Program-made: the position numbers and the translations under genes | In this document: positions 10,343 through 18,786 of the stretch, one piece after another | Layout: each line of letters starts with the position of its first letter | Position numbering within the stretch: the stretch's first letter is position 1 | The notes under the pieces: generated by a model | Database searches by the model: none | Told to the model about the DNA's origin: nothing | Seen by the model: only the letters and a program-made list of their open reading frames with translations | Assembly: GCF_009765355.1 (NCBI RefSeq) | Contig: NZ_VTHK01000042.1 | Coordinates: 18,950-82,949 of the forward strand | DNA length: 64,000 nucleotides | Direction: 5' to 3' | Source of the DNA: Amycolatopsis anabasis | GTDB lineage: Bacteria > Actinomycetota > Actinomycetes > Mycobacteriales > Pseudonocardiaceae

Positions 10343-10729
10343 CTATTCGGCGTCGGCGTTGGCGTCGTTTTCCAGGAGGCCGAAGACATTGCCCTCGGTG
10401 TCCTGGCAGTAGGCGATCCAGCCGACACCGGGCACCGCGTTCCGCGGCTTGAGCACCTTGCCCCCGGCCTGTTCGACGTGGTGGGTGGCGAGATCGAGAT
10501 CGGCGACGTCCATGGTGGCCTGGTACGCGTTGATCGCCGTGTTCTCCGCCGGGGCGGGCCCCTGCCGGGCCACCAGGCCGCCGTCGATGCCGGGGCCGTC
10601 GCCGGTGCTGATCAACCAGTACGGGTTCGCGTCCCAGCGCTCGAACGACCAGCCGAAGACCGTGGAATAGAAGGTGACCGCTCGTTCCGGGTCGCTCGCG
10701 TGGATCTCGAAGTGAATGGGTCGAGGCAT
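10343..10729 (-). CDS. VOC (glyoxalase/bleomycin-resistance) family protein
   Basis: A 128-residue protein with two beta-alpha-beta-beta-beta VOC modules: the first begins PIHFEIHASDPERAVTFYSTVFGW, the second contains YCQDTEGNVFGLLE. His 6 and a C-terminal Glu (FGLLE) are in the usual metal-ligand places. Members are metal-dependent isomerases, lyases, dioxygenases or drug-binding proteins; the substrate cannot be told here. The start has a strong ribosome-binding site (TTGAGGAGG) nine bases upstream. Confidence 0.85.
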   Translation of the reverse strand: MPRPIHFEIHASDPERAVTFYSTVFGWSFERWDANPYWLISTGDGPGIDGGLVARQGPAPAENTAINAYQATMDVADLDLATHHVEQAGGKVLKPRNAVPGVGWIAYCQDTEGNVFGLLENDANADAE

Positions 10730-10755
10730 GATCGCCTCCTCAAGGAACAGGGGAA

Positions 10756-10773
10756 CTCGGCGTGTCTGCCGAG
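10756..10773 (-). terminator. Hairpin downstream of the LuxR-type regulator gene
   Basis: CTCGGC-GTGTCT-GCCGAG forms a 6-bp GC-rich stem 30 bp past the stop codon of the minus-strand regulator and before the VOC gene. There is no clear T tract, as is common in actinomycetes, so terminator function is only likely. It could instead act in the 5' region of the VOC gene. Confidence 0.35.
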
Positions 10774-10803
10774 CCTACGCCCGAAAAGCTTGCCCAGCCC
10801 AGG

Positions 10804-11463
10804 TCAGGCGCCGTTCCGGCCGCCGTCGAGGTAGGCCAGCAGCGCGAGCACGCGCTTGTTGTCGTCGTTCAGCGGCGGGAGCCCGAGCTTGGCGAAGATG
10901 TTCGCGATCTGCTGGGTGACCGCGCTGGCCGAGAGGAACAGGCGCTGCGCGATCGCGGCGGCCGACCGGCCCTCGGCCAGCAGCATGAGGACCTCTCCTT
11001 CGCGCCGCGTGAGCGAGCGGAGCCGCTCGTCCGAGGCGACCTCGGCGAGCATGCCGACGACCACCTGCGGATCGATCGCGGTACCCCCGGCGGCGACCCG
11101 GCGCACCGCCTCGACGAACTGATCGTCGTTGAACACCCGGCTCCGCAGCAGGCAGCCGATCGCGCCCGCGCCATCGGCCAGCAGTTCCCCGGCGTAGCGC
11201 GGTTCGGGATGCTGGGAGAGCAGGACCAGCGGAAGGCCCGGGAGTTCCCGGCGGGCGGTCACCGCGGCCCGCAGCCCCTCGTCGTCCCCGCTCGGCGGCA
11301 GGTGCGCGTTCACCACGGCCACGCTCGGCTGGTGCTCGGCCAGCGCCGCACGCAGGTCCGGCGCGGTGCCCACGGCCGCGACCACCTCGAAACCGTAGGC
11401 GGTCAGCAGCCTGATCAGGGCGGACCTCAGCGGAGCGAGGCCCTCCGCGAGGACAACACGCAC
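10804..11463 (-). CDS. LuxR-type regulator with a degenerate (pseudo-)receiver
   Basis: A 219-residue two-domain regulator. The C-terminal LuxR helix-turn-helix is intact (LTRREGEVLMLLAEGRSAAAIAQRLFLSASAV, about 145-205). The N-terminal receiver keeps the fold but has lost the phosphorylation chemistry: the acidic pair is AEG, the phospho-acceptor position is Asn (AVVNAHLPP, where VVDVRLPP is usual) and the conserved Lys is Arg (LLRSR). It is therefore likely phosphorylation-independent. No kinase gene is adjacent. The chosen GTG at 11463 is preceded by TACATT at leaderless spacing; a GTG at 11490 is possible. Confidence 0.83.
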   Translation of the reverse strand: MRVVLAEGLAPLRSALIRLLTAYGFEVVAAVGTAPDLRAALAEHQPSVAVVNAHLPPSGDDEGLRAAVTARRELPGLPLVLLSQHPEPRYAGELLADGAGAIGCLLRSRVFNDDQFVEAVRRVAAGGTAIDPQVVVGMLAEVASDERLRSLTRREGEVLMLLAEGRSAAAIAQRLFLSASAVTQQIANIFAKLGLPPLNDDNKRVLALLAYLDGGRNGA

Positions 11464-11534
11464 GCAGTCAATGTAGCTCCCCGGCACCACCTGAATGGTG
11501 GATTCAGCGACATCTCATCGGCGAACGACCGGTT

Positions 11535-12491
11535 CTAGCTGGTGATGTCCTTGCGGGCGAAGCGGCGGGCGGCGAGCAGGGTGAACGCGGTGCCGTAGAG
11601 CACCGCGGACAGCACCCCGTTGGCCATGTTCGTCCAGTCCACGTCCGTCGCGATCAGGTCCATCCACGCGAACGAGAAATGCGTGGGCAGGTAGTTCCGC
11701 AGCCCCTCCAGCGCGGTGATCTGGTCCAGGATCTGCGACAGGATCGCGGCCAGCACCGCCCCGCCGACCGCGCCGAGCGGGGCATCGGTCGACACGCTCA
11801 GCAGCAGCGCGAGCCCGGCCACCCAGGCGAGCTGGACCACGATGTAGCAGACGGCCAGCAGGATCGCCACCAGGCTGTCCGAGAACGGCACCGCGTCCCC
11901 GGTCGGGCTGATCGCGTCGCCCGATCCGTACCAGATCACCCCGGCCACGAGCGAAACCAGCGGCAGCAGCACCAGCGCGGCCGCGGACAGCAGGCCGGAC
12001 ACGATCGCCTTCTGCCGCAGCACCCGGTGCCGGGGCACCGGGATCGCCAGCAGGTACTTCAGGCTCGACCAGGACGATTCGCTGGCGATGGTGTCGCCGA
12101 AGAACAGGGCGACGATCATCGGCAGCAGGAACGTGCCGGACACGAACATCGCGAGGATCACGAAGTTCGGCGCGCTCGCGGTGGCCAGGTCGACGAATCC
12201 GCCGGACCGGCGGTTGGGGCTCGCCTGCCCTATCTCGAACGCGACCACCAGGATGAACGGCAGCAGTGCCACGAAACCGAGCAGGAGCTGGGTGCGGCGG
12301 CGGCGCAGTTGCCGCCGCAGCTCCACGCCCAGGCGCAGCGTCCGGCCCGCGCGGTAGCCCGCGACGGCGCCGTCCGCGCCGACCTCGGTGGTCTCGTGCT
12401 CGGCCGCCTCGGTCAGCTCGTCCAGTGCCGCCGGATCGGTGTGCACACCGTGGTCGATCGCGGCGTTGTCCCGCTGGTCCGCTTTGCTCAT
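11535..12491 (-). CDS. ABC transporter permease (ABC-2 type)
   Basis: A 318-residue membrane protein: an acidic cytoplasmic N-terminus of about 50 residues, then six hydrophobic segments, starting with LLLGFVALLPFILVVAFEIG and ending LYGTAFTLLAARRFARKD. The motif FFGDTIASESSWSSLKYLLAIPVPR is typical of ABC-2 permeases that exchange with a separate ATPase. The partner ATPase is the C-terminal domain of the fusion protein encoded upstream. GGAGGG precedes the ATG. Its start codon overlaps the stop of a 26-residue mini-ORF (ATGA). Confidence 0.87.
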   Translation of the reverse strand: MSKADQRDNAAIDHGVHTDPAALDELTEAAEHETTEVGADGAVAGYRAGRTLRLGVELRRQLRRRRTQLLLGFVALLPFILVVAFEIGQASPNRRSGGFVDLATASAPNFVILAMFVSGTFLLPMIVALFFGDTIASESSWSSLKYLLAIPVPRHRVLRQKAIVSGLLSAAALVLLPLVSLVAGVIWYGSGDAISPTGDAVPFSDSLVAILLAVCYIVVQLAWVAGLALLLSVSTDAPLGAVGGAVLAAILSQILDQITALEGLRNYLPTHFSFAWMDLIATDVDWTNMANGVLSAVLYGTAFTLLAARRFARKDITS

Positions 12492-12568
12492 GCGCGCCCT
12501 CCGCTGACGCTCCGGGTGGCATTCGCCAGAAGCGCTGTGTTGAATGATTCGCTCGCAAGCTCGCTCAT
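12488..12568 (-). CDS. 26-residue mini-ORF bridging the fusion gene and the permease gene
   Basis: A short frame (begins MSELASESFNTALL, ends SVSGGRA) starts at an ATG overlapping the TGA of the hydrolase/ATPase gene (ATGA at 12565-12568) and ends in a TGA overlapping the permease ATG (ATGA at 12488-12491). Both junctions are four-base overlaps, so a ribosome could pass from one large gene to the next by re-initiation. The peptide has no recognisable function. The interval may alternatively be a repeat-derived spacer that happens to be open. Expression is unproven. Confidence 0.45.
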   Translation of the reverse strand: MSELASESFNTALLANATRSVSGGRA

Positions 12569-15426
12569 GCGCTTGAGTCCTCCCCGACCAGCTGCAGGAA
12601 CGCGTCCTCCAGCCGGCGTCGTGGCCCGGCCTGTTCCACCGAGATCCCGGCCCGCACGAGCGCGGCGACCGCCTCGGCTCGCGGCAGCCCGTCCAGATCG
12701 GCGTGCACGAGGTTGCCTTCGACGTCCACATCGGACACTCCGCCGACCGCGCGGAGCGCCTCGGCCGCGGCTTCCGGCTGGTCCACCCGGAAGGTGGCCT
12801 CGCCCCCGGCCGCCACGATGTCGGTCACCTCGCCCGCGGCCACCAGCGTGCCGCGGTGCATGACCACGACGTGCGTGCAGGTCTGCTCGACCTCGGCCAG
12901 CAGGTGACTGGACACCACCACGGTCCGCCCGGTCGCGGCGTACCGCTGCAGCACCTCGCGCATCTGGTGGATCTGCGGCGGGTCCAGCCCGTTGGTTGGT
13001 TCGTCGAGCACGAGCAGCTCCGGCAGGCCGAGCATGGCCTGGGCGATCGCCAGCCGCTGCCGCATGCCCTGGCTGTAGGTGCGCACCTTGCGCCGCACCG
13101 CGTCGCCGAGCCCGGCGATCTCCAGCGCCTCGGCGAAATGGGCCTTGTCCACCGGTCGCCCGGTGGTGTCCCAGTAGAGCCGCAGATTCGCCTCACCGGA
13201 CAGGTGCGGCAGGAAACCGGAACCCTCCACAAAGGACCCGATCCGGGACAGCACCGGCGCGCCCGGGGTGATCCGGTGACCGAACACCCGGATATCGCCC
13301 GCGGTCGGCGTGATCAGGCCCATCAGCATGCGCAGGGTGGTGGTCTTCCCGGCCCCGTTCGGCCCGAGCAGGCCGAGCACCTGCCCGGGTTCGACCCGGA
13401 ACGACAGCCGGTTCACCGCGGTGAGCCCGCCCGGGTACGCCTTGGTCAGGTCCTCGATCACCAGCGGGACCTCGGCGAGTTCCGGGTCGACCTGGTGCGA
13501 CCGCCGCCGGCGCAGCGCGGCGAACACCGCGACCAGCGCCGCCACCGCCAGCGCGCCGAGCACCCCGAGCACCTGGGCGACCGGCCAGCCGGTGCTCACC
13601 GCGGTGCCGGGGACGACCGGGGCGGCCAGCCCGCCGGTCCCGGCCAGGGAGATCCGGTAGACCGCGGCCGCGGCAGGGGTCGCGTAGGACGAGTCGGTGG
13701 TGCTGACCACCAGTTGCAGGGCATGGCCGGACTCGATCGGCCGGACCACGCCCGGCAGCGTCACGGGCACCTCTTTCGGCGTCCCGTCCGCGGGCAGCCC
13801 GGTCACCCGGATCGGGGCGATCGCGTTCGCCGGCAACGTCCGCGAGCCGTCCGGGCCGACGTCGTAGAGCTTGACGAACAACACCGCCTCGGTCGTCCCG
13901 GGCGAGGCCGCGGCGATCCGCAGCCGCACGGTCGACGAACCGGTGACGAGGAGCTGGGAATCCAGCTGCGCGGAGGTGAAACGCGCCGACTGCCCCGGCG
14001 GATCGATGCTGAACATCCCGGAGAGCCGCGACGAACCGCTCGCCAGCCCGTTCAGCCCCGGGATCCCGCTCACCGAAGCCGGATTGCCGCCGGGCGGGTT
14101 GACCACCGTCTGCTCCGGGCCGTTCAGCGCCACCGGCTTGCGGTCGGCCACCCCGGGGTAGCCGGTCGCCTCGACGGTGCGCACCGAGGGGGTGCCGGAG
14201 GCTCGGAACGAGCCCTGCACGTCGTAGGCGAAGGCGGTGCCGGGATCCTTGCCCTCGCCGGTGAGGTGGAAGGAAAGCCAGTCGGCGATCTTGCCGCGCA
14301 ACGCGGGGCCGGGGCGGCCGCCGTCGTGCCCGCCGGTGTACCAGATCGTCTTGACCTTGCCGCCCGCCGCGCCGATCTGGCGTGCGGTCGCGTCGGACTG
14401 GTCGAGGCCGAACAGCGTGTCGCTCTCGCCCTGCACCAGCAGGGTCGGCGCGGTGATGTTCGCGGTCACCGACGCGGGGGAGACGCGGCGCAGCAGATCG
14501 AAGGTCCGCTGGCTCGCCCGGCCGGTGGTGGCCAATTCGGTGTAGGCCTGGCACACCTCGGCGGTGAAGCGCCCGCAGGGATCGGCCGCATTCGGTCGCG
14601 GACGGCCGGGGTCGCCCTGCGCGGGTGCGGGCGCCGCGCCGCCGCCGCGGCCGGGCGCGCCGCTCTGGCCGCTGTCGGTGGTTTCCTGACCGGGCTCGGG
14701 GGCCTCGACACCCGGGTCGCCGCCGGTGCTGGTGGGCCCGGTGCCCGCGGAGAAGAAAATGCCCGCCCACGACCGTTTGAACACCCCGTCGGCGGCGAAC
14801 GCGCCCGCCGCCGGGGTGGTGCCGCCCGGATCCCCGGCCGCGTTGGGAATGAGGCCCTGCGCGAGATCGTTGTAGGTGATGATCGGCGCGATCGCGTCGA
14901 CGCGTTTGTCCCGTCCGGCGAGGATCAGCGCGAGCGCGCCACCGTAGGAGGCTCCGGTCACGCCGACCTTCGGATCCCCCGAGGCGTCGGTGCGGACCTC
15001 GGGCCGTCCGGCGAGGTAGTCGATCAGCCGCTGGGCGTCGGCGACCTCGTAGTCGGGATCGTTCAACGCGATCTTGCCGGTGCTGCGGCCGAATCCGCGT
15101 GCCGAGTAGGTGAGCACCACGAACCCGCGCCCGGCGAGTTCGCGGGCGTCGGCGGCCACGCTGTTCTTGTCCCCGCCGAATCCGTGCGGGAGCAGCACCG
15201 CGGGCGCCGGGGTGCGCTCGGGGGTGTAGAGGGTCGCGTCCAGCTGAACGCGATCGGGTGAACCGGGCGCGGCCGGGACGTCGATCGTGGCTTCGCTGGT
15301 GCGCACGGGCGGCGGTTCGTCGCCGGTGCGGGCCCACAGGACACCGCCGCCGGCCAGCACGACGATCACCAGGATCAGCGTGAGGAACCGGCTGCCGCGG
15401 GTTCGGGGGAACGGGATGCGGGACAC
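12565..15426 (-). CDS. Secreted-type alpha/beta hydrolase (CocE/S15-like) fused to ABC ATPase
   Basis: A 953-residue fusion. A signal anchor lies at about 13-32. Then comes an alpha/beta hydrolase with HGFGGD oxyanion motif (81-86), nucleophile S160 in GASYGG, acid in GESDTLFG and His in TGGHDGG, followed by the beta-sandwich typical of X-Pro dipeptidyl-peptidase/CocE C-terminal domains. A second membrane helix (about 612-642) returns the chain to the cytoplasm, where a full ABC ATPase follows: Walker A GPNGAGKTTT near 686, signature YSQGMRQRL, Walker B LLVLDEPTNGLDP. The hydrolase thus lies outside and the ATPase inside. The permease is encoded next. GTG 15426 is my start choice; upstream residues look non-coding. 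Confidence 0.85.
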   Translation of the reverse strand: MSRIPFPRTRGSRFLTLILVIVVLAGGGVLWARTGDEPPPVRTSEATIDVPAAPGSPDRVQLDATLYTPERTPAPAVLLPHGFGGDKNSVAADARELAGRGFVVLTYSARGFGRSTGKIALNDPDYEVADAQRLIDYLAGRPEVRTDASGDPKVGVTGASYGGALALILAGRDKRVDAIAPIITYNDLAQGLIPNAAGDPGGTTPAAGAFAADGVFKRSWAGIFFSAGTGPTSTGGDPGVEAPEPGQETTDSGQSGAPGRGGGAAPAPAQGDPGRPRPNAADPCGRFTAEVCQAYTELATTGRASQRTFDLLRRVSPASVTANITAPTLLVQGESDTLFGLDQSDATARQIGAAGGKVKTIWYTGGHDGGRPGPALRGKIADWLSFHLTGEGKDPGTAFAYDVQGSFRASGTPSVRTVEATGYPGVADRKPVALNGPEQTVVNPPGGNPASVSGIPGLNGLASGSSRLSGMFSIDPPGQSARFTSAQLDSQLLVTGSSTVRLRIAAASPGTTEAVLFVKLYDVGPDGSRTLPANAIAPIRVTGLPADGTPKEVPVTLPGVVRPIESGHALQLVVSTTDSSYATPAAAAVYRISLAGTGGLAAPVVPGTAVSTGWPVAQVLGVLGALAVAALVAVFAALRRRRSHQVDPELAEVPLVIEDLTKAYPGGLTAVNRLSFRVEPGQVLGLLGPNGAGKTTTLRMLMGLITPTAGDIRVFGHRITPGAPVLSRIGSFVEGSGFLPHLSGEANLRLYWDTTGRPVDKAHFAEALEIAGLGDAVRRKVRTYSQGMRQRLAIAQAMLGLPELLVLDEPTNGLDPPQIHQMREVLQRYAATGRTVVVSSHLLAEVEQTCTHVVVMHRGTLVAAGEVTDIVAAGGEATFRVDQPEAAAEALRAVGGVSDVDVEGNLVHADLDGLPRAEAVAALVRAGISVEQAGPRRRLEDAFLQLVGEDSSA

Positions 15427-15608
15427 AGCGGTAACGGTATGTGAAGTCAGCTGAGAGTGTGCTGTGGGCGGCCGCGCGACCCGAATGCCGCCGGGCACCC
15501 CGGCTCGACCGGTTGCGCGGGAGTGACATAGGTTACCCCGGCATTGTGGTGACGCGGGTGACCTTGGCTGGCGTTCCCGGCCAGGACCAGCGAAGATAGG
15601 TAGGACGT

Positions 15609-15742
15609 GGAGGGGAGTATTCCTTCGCGGCGGTGTCGTCAGCACGGCGGACCTGCGGGTCCCCCGGCACCGTCGGTCGGCGTTCACGCCGGCGGAAGAG
15701 ACCTCCGGCTAGCTGCTATGCGCTAACCGGAGGTATGCGTAC
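15609..15742 (+). promoter_or_regulatory. Probable yybP-ykoY (Mn2+) riboswitch controlling terC translation
   Basis: The leader has GGAGGGGAGTA at its 5' side, the internal GTCGTCAG...GGTCGG elements, and GAAGAGACCTCCGG at its 3' side. I recognise this as the layout of actinobacterial yybP-ykoY aptamers upstream of TerC genes. P1 pairs GGAGG (15609-15613) with CCTCC (15702-15706). The same 3' strand, CCTCCGG (15702-15708), is perfectly complementary to CCGGAGG (15727-15733), the Shine-Dalgarno region of terC. Metal binding that stabilises P1 would free the ribosome-binding site. Confirm with a covariance-model search (RF00080). Confidence 0.72.
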
Positions 15743-16798
15743 ATGAATGTTCCACTGTGGTTGTGGATCGCCACCGTGGGCGGCCTGCTCGCCCTGATCG
15801 CGATCGATCTCGTGGTCGTCGACCGCAAACCACACGAGGTGACCACCGGCGAAGCCGCGCGGTGGGTCATCTTCTACATTTCCTGCGCCGTGCTCTTCGG
15901 CGCCGGAGTCTGGCTCTTCGCCGGGCACGACCCGGGAGTCGAGTTCTTCACCGGGTACATCACCGAATACTCGCTGAGCGTCGACAACCTGTTCATCTTC
16001 ATGGTGATCATGGCGTCGTTCAAGGTGCCGGCGATCCACCAGCACCGGGTGCTGCTGGTCGGGATCCTGCTGGCGCTGGCCATGCGCAGCGTGTTCATCG
16101 CGGTCGGCGCGGCCCTCATCTCCCAGTTCGTCTGGGTGTTCTTCGTCTTCGGCGGCATTCTCGTGTGGACCGCCATCAGCATGCTGCGCGGCAACGACGA
16201 GCACGAGGAGTACCACGAGAACGCGGTCACCCGGTGGGTGCGCAAGATCTTCCCGGTCACCGACGACTACCACGGGCACAAGTCGTTCGTGAAGCGGAAC
16301 GGCAAGCGGTTCATCACCCCGATGTTCGTGGTGATCGTGGCGATCGGCAGCGCGGACCTGCTGTTCGCGGTGGACTCCATCCCCGCGATCTTCGGCATCA
16401 CCCAGGACGCGTTCCTGGTGTTCACCGCGAACGCCTTCGCACTGATGGGGCTGCGCCAGCTGTACTTCCTGCTCGGCGGGCTGGTGACGAAGCTGGTCTA
16501 CCTGTCCTACGGGCTGGCGATCATCCTCGGCTTCATCGGCGCCAAGCTCTTCCTGCACGCGCTGCACGAGTACGGCGTGGCGCCGGACTGGCTGGACATC
16601 AACAACTGGATGTCGCTGGGCGTCATCGTGCTGGTCCTGACGATCACCACGATCGCCAGCCTGCTCAAGGCCAAGCGGGATCCCGAAGCCGTCGAGGGCA
16701 AGGGGCTCGACCTGAAGCCCGAGGCCCCCGAGGAGAAGAAGGCGGGGGAGGAAGCCCCTTTCGCGACGGGTAAGCCCGCCGAAGTTTGGGACCATTGA
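15743..16798 (+). CDS. TerC/Alx-family integral membrane protein
   Basis: A 351-residue protein with about eight to nine hydrophobic helices. It carries the family's metal-site motifs: EYSLSVDNLFIFMVIMASFKVP in an early helix and SADLLFAVDSIPAIFGIT later, both with the paired acidic residues expected of TerC/Alx proteins. Members are linked to manganese export, metallation of exported enzymes and tellurite resistance. The upstream riboswitch fits a manganese role. The C-terminus is a charged cytoplasmic tail (KPEAPEEKKAGEEAP). GGAGG precedes the ATG. Confidence 0.9.
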   Translation: MNVPLWLWIATVGGLLALIAIDLVVVDRKPHEVTTGEAARWVIFYISCAVLFGAGVWLFAGHDPGVEFFTGYITEYSLSVDNLFIFMVIMASFKVPAIHQHRVLLVGILLALAMRSVFIAVGAALISQFVWVFFVFGGILVWTAISMLRGNDEHEEYHENAVTRWVRKIFPVTDDYHGHKSFVKRNGKRFITPMFVVIVAIGSADLLFAVDSIPAIFGITQDAFLVFTANAFALMGLRQLYFLLGGLVTKLVYLSYGLAIILGFIGAKLFLHALHEYGVAPDWLDINNWMSLGVIVLVLTITTIASLLKAKRDPEAVEGKGLDLKPEAPEEKKAGEEAPFATGKPAEVWDH

Positions 16799-16839
16799 CG
16801 GGTCCTTAGAAAGGCTAACAATCGGGTACCGTCGGGGGC

Positions 16840-18786
16840 GTGCGTCCTTCCGACATCGAACTCCTGACGGTTCCCGGCCCTCCGGCCCTGCGCGGCGACC
16901 TGCTGCTGGCCGGTGTGACCCGGCCGGATCCGGTGCGCAACACCTATCGCGGCGGGCTTCGCCGGATCGGCCTGGACGGGGCCGAGGCGCCGTGGACCTA
17001 CGGCGAACGGGACCGCGCACCGGCGATCTCGCCGGACGGCCGCTGGGTCGCCTTCCTGCGCGCGACCGGTGACTCCGCTCCGCAGCTGCACGTCATGCCG
17101 GCCACCGGCGGCGACGCGAAGCGGCTGACCGCGTTGCCGCTCGGGGTGGACGCGCCGGTGTGGGCGCCGGATTCCCGGCGGATCGCGTTCACCGCGCGCG
17201 TGCCCGAACCCGGCCGGTACGGCACCCCGGACGCCGACGGCCGGACGGTCGGGGCCGACGAGGAGCCGCCCCGGCGGATCACCCGGCTCGATTACCGGGT
17301 CGACGACCTCGGGTTCCTGGCCGACCGCCCGCAGCGCCTGTTCGCGTTCGACGCGGTGGCTGCGCTGGCGGAGGCCGAACCGCCGGAACTCACCCCGCTG
17401 ACCGACGACCGGACCGATGTCGAGCATCCGGCGTGGACCCCGGACGGCGAGCGGATCATCGTGGTGGCCCCGCGCGACTGGGGGGTGGAGGAGACCGAGC
17501 ACCGCGACCTGTACGCGATCCCGGCCGCCGGTGGCGAGCCCGTTCTGCTCGTGCGCACCCACGGCAACGCGGCCAAACCGGTCGTCACCGCCGACGGCGT
17601 CCTCCACTACCTGGGCGCGGAGTTCACCGGGTTCCACATCGAGGCGCGCAACACCGGCCTGTGGTCCGCGGTGCTGCCCGGGGACGGTGGCCCGGCCCGG
17701 CCGGTCCGGCTGACCGAAGCCGAGTCGGTGGACTGCGATCCGGCCGCCGGGAAGCCGGTGCCCTTCGGCGGCGAAGTGCTCGTCGCGGTGCGCCACCGCG
17801 GCGCCGTCGAACTGCGGGCGGTGCCCCGGAACGCGGACACCGCGACGCTGGACGAACTCCGGCTCGTCGCCGGAAGGCGGGGTGCGATCCGGTCCTTCGC
17901 CGCGGATGGCGAGACGATCGTCGCCGTGCTCGCCACCCCGGAGACCGCGGGCGAGGTCGTGCTGATCGCGGACGGCGAGGAGCGGGTGCTCACCGACTAT
18001 TCGGCGCCGCTGCGGGCCAAGGGGATCCGCCCGGTCGAAGAGCTGACCACCAGTTCGGCCGACGGCTACCCGGTGCACGGGTGGGTGGTGCTGCCCGAGG
18101 GCGACGGGCCGCATCCGGTCCTGCTGCTGGTGCACGGCGGGCCGTTCGCCGCCTACGACTGGGGACTGTTCGACGAGGCCCAGATGTACGCGTCCGCCGG
18201 TTACGCGGTGGTGCTGGGCAATCCGCGGGGTTCGGCCGGGTATGGCGAGAGCCACGGCCGCGCGATCGTCCAGGCGCTGGGCACCGTGGACGTCGACGAC
18301 GTGCTGGCCCTGCTGGATGCCGCCCTGGCCCGCCCGGACTTCGACACCGACCGGGTCGGCGTGATGGGTGGTTCGTACGGCGGGTTCATGACGAGCTGGC
18401 TCGCCGCGCACCACGGCGAGCGGTTCCGGGCCGCGTGGAGCGAGCGCGCGGTGAACGCGTGGGATTCGTTCGCGGGCAGTTCGGACATCGGCTGGATGTT
18501 CGCCGACAGCTACGTGGGCGACGATTCCGAGGTCCAGCGCCGGACCAGCCCGCTGAGCTACGCGGAGAAGATCGAGATCCCGTTCGCCGTGGTGCATTCG
18601 GAGCAGGACTGGCGGTGCCCGCTGGAACAGGCCCAGCGCATGTTCGTGGCCCTGCGCCGCGGCGGCACCGACGCCGAACTGCTGGTGTTCCCCGGCGAAG
18701 GGCACGAGCTGACCCGCTCCGGCCAACCCCGGCACCGGCTCCAGCGCTTCGAAGCCGTCCTGGACTGGTGGTCCCGCCGCCTCTAG
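16840..18786 (+). CDS. S9-family (prolyl oligopeptidase-like) serine peptidase
   Basis: A 648-residue peptidase with an N-terminal seven-bladed beta-propeller (to about residue 390; repeated SPDGRWVAF/APDSRRIAF motifs) and a C-terminal alpha/beta hydrolase. The catalytic triad is readable: S512 in GGSYGGFM, D590 in HSEQDWRCP and H622 in GEGHEL. It resembles bacterial dipeptidyl aminopeptidase/acylaminoacyl peptidase enzymes that cut short peptides in the cytoplasm; there is no signal peptide. GTG start 41 bp after terC. Its TAG stop lies inside a CTAG shared with the convergent RES gene. Confidence 0.9.
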   Translation: MRPSDIELLTVPGPPALRGDLLLAGVTRPDPVRNTYRGGLRRIGLDGAEAPWTYGERDRAPAISPDGRWVAFLRATGDSAPQLHVMPATGGDAKRLTALPLGVDAPVWAPDSRRIAFTARVPEPGRYGTPDADGRTVGADEEPPRRITRLDYRVDDLGFLADRPQRLFAFDAVAALAEAEPPELTPLTDDRTDVEHPAWTPDGERIIVVAPRDWGVEETEHRDLYAIPAAGGEPVLLVRTHGNAAKPVVTADGVLHYLGAEFTGFHIEARNTGLWSAVLPGDGGPARPVRLTEAESVDCDPAAGKPVPFGGEVLVAVRHRGAVELRAVPRNADTATLDELRLVAGRRGAIRSFAADGETIVAVLATPETAGEVVLIADGEERVLTDYSAPLRAKGIRPVEELTTSSADGYPVHGWVVLPEGDGPHPVLLLVHGGPFAAYDWGLFDEAQMYASAGYAVVLGNPRGSAGYGESHGRAIVQALGTVDVDDVLALLDAALARPDFDTDRVGVMGGSYGGFMTSWLAAHHGERFRAAWSERAVNAWDSFAGSSDIGWMFADSYVGDDSEVQRRTSPLSYAEKIEIPFAVVHSEQDWRCPLEQAQRMFVALRRGGTDAELLVFPGEGHELTRSGQPRHRLQRFEAVLDWWSRRL

